The notes: generated by a model not told the origin, from the letters alone. A stretch of 64,000 nucleotides of DNA from Oceanobacillus_B kapialis (GCF_042685265.1 NZ_JBHUMX010000010.1), one strand, 5' to 3'; shown: positions 51,940 through 61,124, counted from the stretch's first letter. Translations and numbers: made by a program.

Positions 51940-52575
51940 TTACGCTTCATTTTTTAGTAATGTAATAATACGTTCCATCGCCTCATTTTCAACAGCTTCC
52001 ATCGGCTGGTCGGCATTAATCGCCTGGATACGGCGTGGAAATCTTTTCACTAGAATATGATAGGCTTCATAAACTTGTTCGTGAAATTGAATCGTTTCCA
52101 AATCCAAGCGATTCCGTTCTCTATCTTTATTCGCCGCAATCCGTGCCAATCCCTTGTTTGGCTCGATATCAAAAAATAATGTCAAATCAGGCATACAATC
52201 GCCAATGGCAAATTGATTAATGGAGAACACTTCGTCCATCCCCAGCCCTCTAGCATGTCCCTGATAAGCCAAGCTGCTGTCAATGAAACGATCACATAAT
52301 ACTACTTTCCCCGCTTTCAATGCGGGTAATACTTTTTCCACCAAATGTTGACGTCGGGATGCGGCATATAATAAGGCCTCTGTCCGCTCCTCCATTTCCG
52401 TGTTAGTCGGATTGAGGATAACCTGCCTAATTTGTTCGGCAATTTCGATCCCACCAGGCTCCCTTGTTGCCAATACGTCATACCCTTGGTTACGTAAATG
52501 CTTGCTTATACGTTGAAGAAGAGAGGTTTTACCAGCCCCTTCACCGCCTTCAAAGGTTATAAAAATTCCGTCCAC
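51940..52575 (-). CDS. tmk: Thymidylate kinase
   Basis: Phosphorylates dTMP to dTDP. In the 211-residue protein the P-loop is FEGGEGAGKTSLL (about 8-20), then TREPGG and the LID region with DRFIDSSLAYQG. The start is GTG 52575 with AAGGAG upstream, 1 bp after the decarboxylase stop. Confidence 0.96.
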   Translation of the reverse strand: MDGIFITFEGGEGAGKTSLLQRISKHLRNQGYDVLATREPGGIEIAEQIRQVILNPTNTEMEERTEALLYAASRRQHLVEKVLPALKAGKVVLCDRFIDSSLAYQGHARGLGMDEVFSINQFAIGDCMPDLTLFFDIEPNKGLARIAANKDRERNRLDLETIQFHEQVYEAYHILVKRFPRRIQAINADQPMEAVENEAMERIITLLKNEA

Positions 52576-52576
52576 G

Positions 52577-54007
52577 TTAAACTTCTCCTTCTGCTGATGC
52601 TGAGAAAATGACTATCCTTTCAGCATCCCTTTGCTGCAATCGCACCCCATTTTTCTGGAGCTCTGTTATATGTTCAAGCTGTTTTTTTGTAATACGCTCT
52701 CCCTTAAGTATAAGCGGTATTCCCGGCGGATAAGGAATAACAGCTTCTGCCGCTATATGTCCCGGTGCCTCCTGAAAAGACACATGCCTTGTTTCCAACC
52801 GTTCCATTTTTGTATAAGGAATTGCCAGCTCAGTTATTGATTCAAGCCCCGCTAAAAACGGCACTATATCTATTGTATCATGCATTCGACTTTTTTTTAA
52901 TTGCTCATCAACTGTTTTTATAGCTTTTTTCAATGTTTCAATCTGTTGAAATGGTGCTAAACCGTGAATAAACAAAAGTTGGTTATCTGTATGAAATTCT
53001 GGATAGATGTTCTGTTGTTCGAACAATTTTGCAACTTTTCTGGCAGAATGTTTCACGTGTAACGTCATTTTTAACGGGTCCTCGGCAGGAACAATTGTCC
53101 AACTACCCGCCTCTTGGAAAAGAGCCTTCACCTTCTCTACACTTCTCATGATAGCCACCCTATTCTCAGAGGATATCGTTGCCAGAAATGATCTGGCAAT
53201 ATCCAAGGAGGCCATCAATGGATACGAAGGACTGCTGGATTGTAATAGCTGCAAATAATGGGACAGTCTCTCCTTTGATACGATAGAAGATTTATGATGA
53301 AGAAAAGATGCCATCGTCATAGCAGGTGCCATTTTGTGTGCAGATTGTACGACCACATCCGCTCCTAACGTTAAAGCACTTGCGGGGAACGGTTCTCCCA
53401 GTGAGAAATGCACACCATGTGCCTCGTCGACCAGTACAGGAATATGGTAATCATGCGCAAGTTCAATCATTTCCTTGAGGGGATAGGTTCTCCCGAAATA
53501 ATCCGGATAAGTCAGGATCAAAGCCTTTGCATCTGGGTGTTTCTGAAGTGCCGCCACGAGGGTAGTTTCGTTTGGATTCGTAAAACGGTCTACCTCCTTC
53601 TCGTATTGCGGAGAAATGAAAACAGGGTCAGCGCCCCTCAATTCCAGCGCATTCATAATCGATTTATGGCTATTACGCTGCACAATCACTTTATCTCCAG
53701 TTGAACAAGCAGCCATAATCATGGCCAAATTCCCTGCTGTACTTCCACCTACAAGGAAATACGTATGGTCTGCCTGAAAATATTCTGCTGCAAGGTTTTG
53801 TGCCTCTGCGATCGGCCCTTCAGGTGCATGCAAATCATCCAGTCCAGGTAACTCAGTCATATCTAATTTTAAAATAGCATTGTAGAAGCTTCTTGCTGTT
53901 TCCGGAAAAACAACCCCGTTTTTGTGCCCTGGCACATGGAACGAGATGGGATCATGTTGGCTAAATTGTTGTAGGGTTTGATATAAAGGGGTTAATCGCT
54001 GATTCAT
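52577..54007 (-). CDS. yaaO: Orn/Lys/Arg decarboxylase family protein (YaaO-like)
   Basis: A 476-residue fold-type I PLP enzyme: PLP-phosphate GGSTAGN (about 87), Asp in LVDEAHGVHF (D194) and the Schiff-base lysine K225 in SAHKMAPAM. It has the short C-terminal domain of Gram-positive members. Substrate could be lysine, arginine or ornithine; B. subtilis YaaO is a paralog of SpeA (arginine decarboxylase). It leads the yaaO-tmk-darA-yaaR-holB-ricT-yabA run. Confidence 0.9.
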   Translation of the reverse strand: MNQRLTPLYQTLQQFSQHDPISFHVPGHKNGVVFPETARSFYNAILKLDMTELPGLDDLHAPEGPIAEAQNLAAEYFQADHTYFLVGGSTAGNLAMIMAACSTGDKVIVQRNSHKSIMNALELRGADPVFISPQYEKEVDRFTNPNETTLVAALQKHPDAKALILTYPDYFGRTYPLKEMIELAHDYHIPVLVDEAHGVHFSLGEPFPASALTLGADVVVQSAHKMAPAMTMASFLHHKSSIVSKERLSHYLQLLQSSSPSYPLMASLDIARSFLATISSENRVAIMRSVEKVKALFQEAGSWTIVPAEDPLKMTLHVKHSARKVAKLFEQQNIYPEFHTDNQLLFIHGLAPFQQIETLKKAIKTVDEQLKKSRMHDTIDIVPFLAGLESITELAIPYTKMERLETRHVSFQEAPGHIAAEAVIPYPPGIPLILKGERITKKQLEHITELQKNGVRLQQRDAERIVIFSASAEGEV

Positions 54008-54065
54008 GGTAGAAAGCTCCTTTTTTATACGTTACGTCCTGGCTTTTATTTAATTTTACCACAAA

Positions 54066-54093
54066 CAAAAAAGCCTTTGCCTGAAGCAAAGAC
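54066..54093 (-). terminator. Terminator of gin
   Basis: Minus strand: GTCTTTGC, TTCA loop region, GCAAAGGC, then six T. Confidence 0.85.
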
Positions 54094-54101
54094 TTATGTA
54101 T

Positions 54102-54293
54102 CTATGAATATAGTTTTGGTTTGGTTGCGTTTTTTAGTTTCTTTACATAATAGTTATATTTCTCTTCCCGCGGTTCTGTGTGTATCATATTATGCTCGCA
54201 TTCGGTACAAATGAACGTCGTGTATAAATGGATACCTCTTGCCTTTTCTTCTTCACAAATTCCACAGCGTTGTAAATATGTCGCTTGTTCCAT
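54102..54293 (-). CDS. gin: Anti-sigma factor Gin (CsfB)
   Basis: Inhibits sigma-G early in the forespore (and sigma-E in the mother cell). The 63-residue protein has two CxxC zinc pairs, QRCGICEEE (about 9-15) and FICTECEHN (about 28-34), the Gin signature. GGAGGTGGGGAG immediately precedes the ATG. A perfect sigma-F promoter lies 22 bp upstream, matching B. subtilis csfB. Confidence 0.94.
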   Translation of the reverse strand: MEQATYLQRCGICEEEKARGIHLYTTFICTECEHNMIHTEPREEKYNYYVKKLKNATKPKLYS

Positions 54294-54314
54294 CTCCCCA
54301 CCTCCGTTAGAAAC

Positions 54315-54344
54315 TAGTATCTCCGAATCTAACGAAAAATATAC
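54315..54344 (-). promoter_or_regulatory. Sigma-F promoter of gin
   Basis: Minus strand: -35 GTATA (54340-54344), 15 bp, -10 GGAGATACTA (54315-54324). The -10 lies between arms CGTTAGA and TCTAACG of an inverted repeat next to the ribosome site. Confidence 0.85.
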
Positions 54345-54372
54345 AAGAAATCTTTGAAAAAATGAAATGCTA

Positions 54373-55080
54373 TTAATCTGTTTTTCTAAGAAATCGCTTG
54401 GTTAGGAAGAGGATACATAAAACGTTTAATAGAACCCCCAAACATCCAATTAAAAGGACAACGCTCAAATTACTAGCCTCTACAAAAAACAGCTTGGCTG
54501 CCCAAAAGGTAGGGATGATTCCTCCCACAAAGTGCAAGGGCCCTGGTACAAAATAAATTACAATTGGAATGAATACGAGCAACCCAACACCTTTAGATAA
54601 CGCTAAGCCTTCAATTTTATTTGCAGCCATCGCTACAAGACATAGACTTATAATGGGAGCCCCCATCGCAATCAACGGTATTACCAAGGAAGTTGCCGAT
54701 ACAGATAAAGATACTGGACTTGCCCATTCTAAATACAAAACTCCATACAGCACCGTTAACACCCCAGGTAGCAACAAGCGGTAACAGAGGTAGCCCTGTT
54801 TACGTAAAGGAGTCACGGCAAAATAATCAATCATTCTCTCATCCCGCTCATCTAACATCATAAACCCAGCCATAATGCCAACTATTAGAGGAATTAAAAG
54901 AATAAAGAAGCTTGCCAGAAGTTCGTTATAGGCTGATAAATCATATTCCACCACAGCAAAAGGTACCATGAATCGAACAAATAGAATTAACAAGAAAGGT
55001 CCTACAAGCGAAATCAATAACATCGGGTCTCTGTATATTTGCTTCATATCGGATTTTATTAAATAATAGAGAGCACTCAT
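54373..55080 (-). CDS. ABC exporter permease subunit 2
   Basis: A 235-residue membrane protein with about six helices (for example 21-43, 58-78, 100-120, 130-150, 165-185, 205-225). ABC-2-type permeases of this size occur in pairs beside one ATPase. Its ATG overlaps the stop of the previous gene by 4 nt. It is the last gene of the TetR-ATPase-permease-permease operon; the substrate is unknown. Confidence 0.82.
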   Translation of the reverse strand: MSALYYLIKSDMKQIYRDPMLLISLVGPFLLILFVRFMVPFAVVEYDLSAYNELLASFFILLIPLIVGIMAGFMMLDERDERMIDYFAVTPLRKQGYLCYRLLLPGVLTVLYGVLYLEWASPVSLSVSATSLVIPLIAMGAPIISLCLVAMAANKIEGLALSKGVGLLVFIPIVIYFVPGPLHFVGGIIPTFWAAKLFFVEASNLSVVLLIGCLGVLLNVLCILFLTKRFLRKTD

Positions 55081-55784
55081 AATGTTTTGCCTCCACCAGC
55101 TTTATACATAATCAGTTTATAAAAAGACTTTCTCGCCCATAGAAAAGCTAAGCTATTCCACCCTATCAAAATACCTATAGCATAAAGTGCCTCGATTTCA
55201 TGAATTGGAAAAAACACAGACCCCATTAAAAGTAAGGCCCCTTTGGTTGGCAAAAGCATAAAGAATATAGTATCGCTACCCGCCAATCCTAGTAATGGAA
55301 GTAAAAAAATCAAGCTATAACTGGAGGACATGAGAAAGAAGCCGTTTAAAGTATGACAGCGAACCGCCACCCCAAGTCCAAGAATGGTAAAAAACATCGA
55401 GGTCATAAATACCCCTAGCAGGAACAGGATTAAATGTTGAGAAAGCCCAAAGACACTAACATGAATGATAAAGCTTGTTAGAACCGACAATACGGTTAGG
55501 GATAATGCTTTGGAAAGAATATATTCTTCCACTTTGTAGGGTGTTATGAAAAGATTGTCTAAAATATTTTGGTTCCGCTCCAAAAGTACGAGTCCACCAA
55601 TAAAGAAAAAACCTAACACGCCCGGATCGGAAAAGGTAATCAAAAGCCCAGCTATCTCTCTAAATTGTTCCGGAATCTGATGGAGGGCGATAATATAAAA
55701 CATACTAACAAGTATATAGGTAGCGTAAAGCCCATGGCGATGCTGTATTTTAATGTCGTAGAGAAAAGCAGCATGGAATCTCAT
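55077..55784 (-). CDS. ABC exporter permease subunit 1
   Basis: A 235-residue membrane protein with about six hydrophobic helices and the cytoplasmic loop LLERNQNILDNLFITPYKVEEYI, typical of ABC-2 exporters such as actinobacterial fluoroquinolone pumps (similarity judged by eye). It overlaps the ATPase gene and the next permease by 4 nt each, indicating coupled translation of a heteromeric pore. Confidence 0.84.
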   Translation of the reverse strand: MRFHAAFLYDIKIQHRHGLYATYILVSMFYIIALHQIPEQFREIAGLLITFSDPGVLGFFFIGGLVLLERNQNILDNLFITPYKVEEYILSKALSLTVLSVLTSFIIHVSVFGLSQHLILFLLGVFMTSMFFTILGLGVAVRCHTLNGFFLMSSSYSLIFLLPLLGLAGSDTIFFMLLPTKGALLLMGSVFFPIHEIEALYAIGILIGWNSLAFLWARKSFYKLIMYKAGGGKTL

Positions 55785-56638
55785 TTTAGCCCCCTGCCAG
55801 TCACCCGAATAAATATATCTTCAAGTGTTGCCTCCTGGGTATGGATGGTCTCTACATTATTTGTTTGAAGTATGGTTAAAAATTCATTGTTTGTGCCAAT
55901 TTTATGTAAGTCAAATTCATTGGTTTCCAAGCTTTGATCTTTTTCACGATACTCCACGCGTACTTTCTTCGTGTTATGCAGCACTTTTAGGTTTCTTGGT
56001 GAATCAATTAATGCAATTCTCCCATCCACTATAAAAGCCACTCTGTCACAAATCTCATCAGCCGTACTCATATTGTGTGTGGTAATGAGAATTGTCTTCC
56101 CTTCTTTCTTTAAGCTCCTAATTTTGTCTTTAACCTTTTTAGCATTAAGGGGGTCCAAACCTGATGTTGGCTCATCAAGGAAAAGAATATCCGGTTTATT
56201 TAATAATGCTCTACATAAATTCAGCCTCATTTTCATTCCCTTAGAATAAGCGGACACCTTCATTTTAGCGGCTTCCTTTAACCCCAACTCTGTAAGCAAT
56301 TGCTCTGGTTCACAGGTTTCGCCTGTGTAGAGGTTACGGAATAAAGAGAGGTTCTCCATTGCCGTAAGTCGCTGATAGAAATTAGGAAACTCAAAAGCAA
56401 CCCCAATTTTTTCATAATAGGAGCGTTTTACCTCGTTCACATCCTGGTCAAAAATACGCACGGTTCCTTGATAGTTTTTTAACATCCCAATTAGAATTTT
56501 CTGGGCAGTACTTTTCCCAGCACCAGAGGGCCCCAGGAATCCAAATATCTCTCCTTGTTCTATGGAGAAGTCCATCCCTTTTAATGTTGGTTCCGTACGC
56601 CCTGGATAGGTAAAACACAAATCCTTCACCTCTATCAT
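55781..56638 (-). CDS. ABC transporter ATP-binding protein
   Basis: A 285-residue ATPase of the ABC-2 drug/antibiotic exporter type: Walker A GPSGAGKST (36-44), Q-loop near FEFPNFYQRLT, signature YSKGMKMRL, Walker B ILFLDEPTSGLDP and switch His in ITTHNM. The C-terminal 70 residues are accessory. The start codon shares one base with the tetR stop (TAATG). It energises the two permeases downstream. Confidence 0.92.
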   Translation of the reverse strand: MIEVKDLCFTYPGRTEPTLKGMDFSIEQGEIFGFLGPSGAGKSTAQKILIGMLKNYQGTVRIFDQDVNEVKRSYYEKIGVAFEFPNFYQRLTAMENLSLFRNLYTGETCEPEQLLTELGLKEAAKMKVSAYSKGMKMRLNLCRALLNKPDILFLDEPTSGLDPLNAKKVKDKIRSLKKEGKTILITTHNMSTADEICDRVAFIVDGRIALIDSPRNLKVLHNTKKVRVEYREKDQSLETNEFDLHKIGTNNEFLTILQTNNVETIHTQEATLEDIFIRVTGRGLK

Positions 56639-57243
56639 TACTCCTGCTCCTTTATTAAGCCATTCGAAATAAATGTAACGAGTAACTCCATTGTTTCCTC
56701 AAAACGTTGCTCCCCGATGTGCTCTTTTTGCAAAAATAGTAAGAAGACCATACGTAATAATTGAATGATCACCTCAGTGTCTTCTTCTATGATTGCTCCC
56801 TGCATTTGTATTTTTTTAATCAGTGGGGTGAAGAAATCCATATCACTGCTTGTAAGATGTGCAACTTTTTCCTGCGGTAATTTCCTTATTAAAGACTCCA
56901 TAACACCTTCCGCAAATAACTGACGAATAAATTCATTGGTTTCCATGACCGAGAATGCTTGCAATAAAAATGCTTTAAAGCTTTTTCTGGTAATTGGACT
57001 AGACTGGAAAAATGGCAGGATAAGCTGTTCTCTTATCTTTTCTTCTTCTTGTGCTAGAATATCAAGGTAAAGTTCTTCCTTACTTGCATAGAAGTTGTAA
57101 AAGGAACCTTGGGCAATCCCTACTGCCTTCGTTATGTCAGAGATACTCGTTTTCTTAAGGCCCCTTTTGGCAAACAAGTCTCTCCCCTTTTGCAGGAGCT
57201 CTTGATTGATCCACTCCTTTTCCTTTTGCATGAACTTCGGCAT
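56638..57243 (-). CDS. TetR-family transcriptional regulator
   Basis: A 201-residue regulator with an N-terminal TetR helix-turn-helix (about 13-60: KGRDLFAKRGLKKTSISDITKAVGI-type, then GSFYNFYASKEELY) and a variable ligand-binding half. AAGGGGGTGG precedes the ATG. It is first gene of the ABC operon, and a 12-bp perfect inverted repeat lies just upstream, so it likely represses its own exporter; the inducer is unknown. Confidence 0.9.
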   Translation of the reverse strand: MPKFMQKEKEWINQELLQKGRDLFAKRGLKKTSISDITKAVGIAQGSFYNFYASKEELYLDILAQEEEKIREQLILPFFQSSPITRKSFKAFLLQAFSVMETNEFIRQLFAEGVMESLIRKLPQEKVAHLTSSDMDFFTPLIKKIQMQGAIIEEDTEVIIQLLRMVFLLFLQKEHIGEQRFEETMELLVTFISNGLIKEQE

Positions 57244-57261
57244 CTTACCACCCCCTTTTTG

Positions 57262-57296
57262 AATATATGAATAATTTTATTTTATATTCATATATT
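57262..57296. promoter_or_regulatory. Candidate TetR operator
   Basis: AATATATGAATA, 11-bp spacer, TATTCATATATT: a perfect 12-bp inverted repeat 20-55 bp upstream of tetR, with a -10-like TATAAA or TAAAAT inside it. Confidence 0.7.
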
Positions 57297-57336
57297 AGTC
57301 TGGAAAGTAGAGTAGCGTCAAGCCTTTTAGTTAAAT

Positions 57337-57385
57337 AGAAAAGCTGCCCCTAGCTAAATAAACTTTAACGAAGGACAGCTCTGTA
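57337..57385 (-). terminator. Possible terminator of bofA
   Basis: Minus strand: AGCTGTCC and GGGGCAGCT pair around a long loop, followed by TTTTC. Weak because of loop size. Confidence 0.45.
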
Positions 57386-57401
57386 ACTTTCACTATTACA
57401 T

Positions 57402-57668
57402 TTACGGAAGAATGAACAAATGAATGGCCGCTAATGAGCCTAGTCCAAACAAACCTAAAAACCCAGACACCATTACGGTAAATGCATTAATTGGAATGTG
57501 CAGGCCAATGGCGCCACCAAATACATTGAAAAAGAACAAAAATAAAATCCCAATTCCCAGTTTTACTGTCCCCTGTGCCAAAAAACGCATTGGTTTGATA
57601 GGGGCTCCCACTAGTAACAAAACGATAATAAGTGCAACCATGATTGATATAACAATTGTAGAACTCAA
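57402..57668 (-). CDS. bofA: BofA, inhibitor of pro-sigma-K processing
   Basis: An 88-residue membrane protein (two to three helices) that with SpoIVFA holds SpoIVFB protease inactive in the outer forespore membrane. The C-terminal IPINAFTVMVSGFLGLFGL region is characteristic. The start is TTG 57668 with AAGGAGGG 6 nt upstream; a GTG 21 bases earlier overlaps the ribosome site. In B. subtilis bofA is followed by rrnA and csfB; here the ABC cassette takes that place. Confidence 0.92.
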   Translation of the reverse strand: MSSTIVISIMVALIIVLLLVGAPIKPMRFLAQGTVKLGIGILFLFFFNVFGGAIGLHIPINAFTVMVSGFLGLFGLGSLAAIHLFILP

Positions 57669-57783
57669 CCTAATTCCCTCCTTGTCCACTCTTTAGTACA
57701 TATGAAAAAAGAGGGCAAAAAAGAACCTTATTATTAGAGTCGAATCCTTTTCTATGCAATTACGTCCCAAAGCTCTGACTAAA

Positions 57784-57817
57784 TAAAAAGACAAGGTTCC
57801 TGACGGATTCCCTTGCC
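57784..57817 (-). terminator. Terminator of yaaL
   Basis: Minus strand: GGCAAGG, 14-nt loop, CCTTGTC, then TTTTT. Confidence 0.65.
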
Positions 57818-57859
57818 TATACAAAATATTAATTTGCTATTCTGTGAGACTCTTTGTGG

Positions 57860-58075
57860 TTAGCGGTAGCTCATGGCACTGATTTTTCGATGCCTTGCCT
57901 CTCGGAGTAAGAATAAATAGTTTGCCTGGGCAAGGGCTTCTCTGTTTACTGCATGTGCCGGTCTTTCAATGCTTTGGTCAAGCAATGAAGAAATATGCTT
58001 CCATTCGCTTTCCAACCTGAAAATTGAATTCAATAATTGCTCATCTATATCGCTCTTTTTAATCTTTTTTGCCAT
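57860..58075 (-). CDS. yaaL: YaaL family protein (DUF2508)
   Basis: A 71-residue helical protein (RLESEWKHISSLLDQSIE, LAQANYLFLLREARHRKIS). It matches YaaL by position between recR and bofA. Function unknown. ATG 58075 follows GGTGGG; an earlier GTG adds three residues. Confidence 0.88.
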   Translation of the reverse strand: MAKKIKKSDIDEQLLNSIFRLESEWKHISSLLDQSIERPAHAVNREALAQANYLFLLREARHRKISAMSYR

Positions 58076-58092
58076 GTGTCCCACCTAATCCC

Positions 58093-58689
58093 CTACAAAT
58101 CTCTTCTGCCTTCAAGTGCCTTCGATAAGGTTACTTCATCCGCATATTCTAGATCGCCTCCGACTGGCAACCCATGGGCAATACGTGTTGTACGCACTCC
58201 TGATGGTTTAACAAGGCGGGAGATATACATTGCGGTTGCCTCTCCCTCAATATTAGGGTTTGTCGCAAGTATAAGCTCTTTCACCTCTTCATCTTTAAGA
58301 CGGTTGATCAAGTCTGGTACATTAATATCTTCTGGGCCAATTCCGTCCATTGGAGAAATTGCCCCATGTAAAACATGATATTTACCATGGAATTCCTTCA
58401 TCTTTTCCATTGCGATAACATCCTTAGGGTCCTGAACCACGCAAATAATCGATCCGTCTCTTGATGTATCCTGACAGATGGAGCATGGATCCTGGTCCGT
58501 AATGTGGCCACATACCGAACAATGCGTTAATTCACGTTTGGCATTTACGAGAGCCTTGGCAAAATCCATCACGTCATCTTCTTTCATATTCAAAACAAAA
58601 AATGCCAGTCGGACAGCTGTCTTCGGTCCAATCCCCGGCAATTTTGTAAAACTGTCAATTAGTTTAGAAATTGGTTCTGGATAATACAT
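58093..58689 (-). CDS. recR: Recombination protein RecR
   Basis: Works with RecO/RecF in RecA loading at gaps. The 198-residue protein has an N-terminal HhH (LPGIGPKTAVRLAFF), a zinc motif CSVCGHITDQDPCSIC (about 57-72), a Toprim domain (ICVVQDPKDVIAME) and a C-terminal Walker-like stretch (GLPVGGDLEYAD). ATG 58689 has AGGAGG 6 nt upstream and gives the B. subtilis length. Confidence 0.96.
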   Translation of the reverse strand: MYYPEPISKLIDSFTKLPGIGPKTAVRLAFFVLNMKEDDVMDFAKALVNAKRELTHCSVCGHITDQDPCSICQDTSRDGSIICVVQDPKDVIAMEKMKEFHGKYHVLHGAISPMDGIGPEDINVPDLINRLKDEEVKELILATNPNIEGEATAMYISRLVKPSGVRTTRIAHGLPVGGDLEYADEVTLSKALEGRRDL

Positions 58690-58808
58690 CATTTTCCTCC
58701 TAGAAGCGACACACAAGCAAGGACTTGGATTATTAGATGCTTATCCATTCCTTACCCGTTGGCCAGCATGCTGCCACCTCGCTTCAAAGGTGGCAGTTCT
58801 GGTTAAAA

Positions 58809-59129
58809 CTAGAACATTCCAGGCATATTTAATCCTTTAGTAAATTGTCCCATCGTGTCATTCGTTTTATCTTCAATTTGTTTAAGCACATCATTTGTTG
58901 CAGTAAGAATTAAATCCTGAAGCATTTCAATATCATCTGGATCTACAACTTCTTCCTTAATCTGCACGTCTGTGATTTCTTTTTTACCATTTGCAAAAAC
59001 AGTAACCATTCCACCACCTGCTGACGCTTCAAACGTCATTTCATGCAGCTCATCCTGTGCCTGCATCATTTTCTTTTGCATCTTTTGCATTTGTTTCATC
59101 ATTCCGCCCATATTTCCCATACCTTTCAT
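58809..59129 (-). CDS. ebfC: Nucleoid-associated protein EbfC (YaaK)
   Basis: A 106-residue YbaB/EbfC-type dimeric DNA-binding protein, rich in Met/Gln/Lys at the N-terminus (MKQMQKMQKKMMQAQDEL), then the conserved ASAGGGMVTVFANGKKEI. It lies between dnaX and recR, the near-universal order. Confidence 0.94.
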   Translation of the reverse strand: MKGMGNMGGMMKQMQKMQKKMMQAQDELHEMTFEASAGGGMVTVFANGKKEITDVQIKEEVVDPDDIEMLQDLILTATNDVLKQIEDKTNDTMGQFTKGLNMPGMF

Positions 59130-59188
59130 GGAAAAACGCCTCCTTTAATTTAAACTTGCTAGCATTATCTTACCAAACTTTAGTAAAG

Positions 59189-60883
59189 CTAATCATGTAT
59201 TTCAATCAGATCATCTCCAACGAGCTTTCTGGCTTCCTCTACAAGTGGATCAACCTGGGGTTCCTCTGAATCATTACTCTTTTCTTGCTTACTTAAATAA
59301 TCTGCTCTAATTTCCTGCCAGTTCTTCTCTGGTATCGGAATGATAGTCAGCTGCTTGCTCAGCACACTTGCCAGCACGGATTCCACCGTTTCTCTGTTAT
59401 CAAGGAATAAAGAGCAGTGAATCTCGTACTTAAACGCAACAACAATCGCCTGATCTGAAGCTGCGACTGGCTTGCTATCCTGTATGGTAGCATGAGCTGG
59501 AGCATTTGATGATTTAAGTCTGGAAAGGAAATTGGCCCATTGACCGTGCACATTTTTTAAAGCTGCTTTTTCAGCCTGCTTTAATACATCTCGAATACGC
59601 TCATTCGGAATTTTATAGCTGTTTTTCGTAGCCCTGGCTTGCGGTCTCCGCTGTTCTCTAGGAGCAGCAGCCTGCACAGCAGCTGGAGGGTTTTGTTTTA
59701 ATGCAGCTACTTCCTTCTCTAAAGTCGCGAGCTTACTCGTCAGTTTCATAACCGCCTCAGAGTCAGCCTGCTTTTCCCCAACGGGACCCTCTACCTGTTG
59801 CGGGGCATTTGTGAGTGATAGAATAGCGATTTCAATAAATACTTTCGGACTGTTCGTCCACTTCATTTCTTGCTGGCATTGATTCATTTCCATAATCGCC
59901 TGCTGTACCCACTGAATGGAAACAGCTTCTGCCAGAGAAGTAAAGCTTTCATCTGTTCTTGCTCGCTCTAACAATCCCTCAAGGGCTGGAGCGCTTTTGA
60001 ACAACAGAAGATCACGCAGGAAGTAAATCATGTCATAGACAAAACGGCCTGGGTCCTTCCCTCGGCTAATCAATTCGTCCAACTGCTTCAATGCATGCTG
60101 TACATCTTGTTGATACATGGATTGCACTATATCGGTCAAGATCTGTTGAGACACTCCGCCTGTAACAGCAAGGACATCCTCCAGTTCTACCTTCTCCTCA
60201 CTATAGGAAATGGCTTGATCAAGGATGCTTAAGGCATCACGCATTCCGCCTTCTGCAGCGAGGGCGACGGTATCCAATGCTTCCTGGGAAACAGCAATCC
60301 CTTCCGCTTCTACAATTGATTGCATACGTTCCACAATCGCTGTATTCGTAATTGGCTTAAAATCAAACCTTTGGCATCTTGAGAGAATGGTTAGCGGAAT
60401 CTTGTGTGGCTCTGTTGTTGCAAGAATAAAGACTACATGCTTTGGTGGCTCTTCAAGTGTTTTTAAGAGGGCATTAAAAGCATTCGTAGAGATCATATGC
60501 ACTTCATCGATTATATATACTTTATAAGGAACAGAGCTGGACGCGTACTTTACCTTATCCCTTATATCACGGATATCCTCCACACTTGTGTTGGAGGCAG
60601 CGTCAATTTCAATAACATCTGAGATAGACCCATCCTGAATCCCGCGACATGCCGCGCATTCATTACAGGGTTCCTTTACAGGCGCCTGTTCACAGTTTAT
60701 TGTTTTGGCAAAAATCTTTGCAGCACTTGTTTTCCCTGTCCCACGTGGCCCAGAGAATACATAAGCATGCGAAAACTTCTCCTGCACAATCGCATTTTGA
60801 AGTGTACGTGTAATATGTGTTTGTCCGACGACGTCCTGAAATTTTCTGGGACGCCAAACGCGATACAATGCCTGATAGCTCAT
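59189..60883 (-). CDS. dnaX: DNA polymerase III subunits gamma and tau
   Basis: Clamp-loader ATPase. The 564-residue protein has Walker A GPRGTGKTSAAKI (about 45-57), zinc module CEQAPVKEPCNECAAC, DEVHMIS and SRC motif LSRCQRF, then domain III and a shorter C-terminal tau-like region. GAGGGG precedes ATG 60883. No programmed frameshift slip site was looked for beyond the reading frame being intact. Confidence 0.96.
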   Translation of the reverse strand: MSYQALYRVWRPRKFQDVVGQTHITRTLQNAIVQEKFSHAYVFSGPRGTGKTSAAKIFAKTINCEQAPVKEPCNECAACRGIQDGSISDVIEIDAASNTSVEDIRDIRDKVKYASSSVPYKVYIIDEVHMISTNAFNALLKTLEEPPKHVVFILATTEPHKIPLTILSRCQRFDFKPITNTAIVERMQSIVEAEGIAVSQEALDTVALAAEGGMRDALSILDQAISYSEEKVELEDVLAVTGGVSQQILTDIVQSMYQQDVQHALKQLDELISRGKDPGRFVYDMIYFLRDLLLFKSAPALEGLLERARTDESFTSLAEAVSIQWVQQAIMEMNQCQQEMKWTNSPKVFIEIAILSLTNAPQQVEGPVGEKQADSEAVMKLTSKLATLEKEVAALKQNPPAAVQAAAPREQRRPQARATKNSYKIPNERIRDVLKQAEKAALKNVHGQWANFLSRLKSSNAPAHATIQDSKPVAASDQAIVVAFKYEIHCSLFLDNRETVESVLASVLSKQLTIIPIPEKNWQEIRADYLSKQEKSNDSEEPQVDPLVEEARKLVGDDLIEIHD

Positions 60884-61124
60884 AATAAAAATCCCCTCTA
60901 TGATCTCTTTTTAATTATACTCTATTTACAGGGTGAATGTGAACCATAGCGAGCGAAGAATTACGAACAAAAGGTAGGGGTGCTTATTTTTACATGAAAA
61001 GGGGTCTATGGTTAATTGGAAGACTGCCTGCCATGGTTCAAATTTTGAACCATGGTAAATTAATAAATGAACTCGTGCCTGACTCACTATAGTCATCTCT
61101 ATTTTTCTTCTAGTTAATTCTGTT

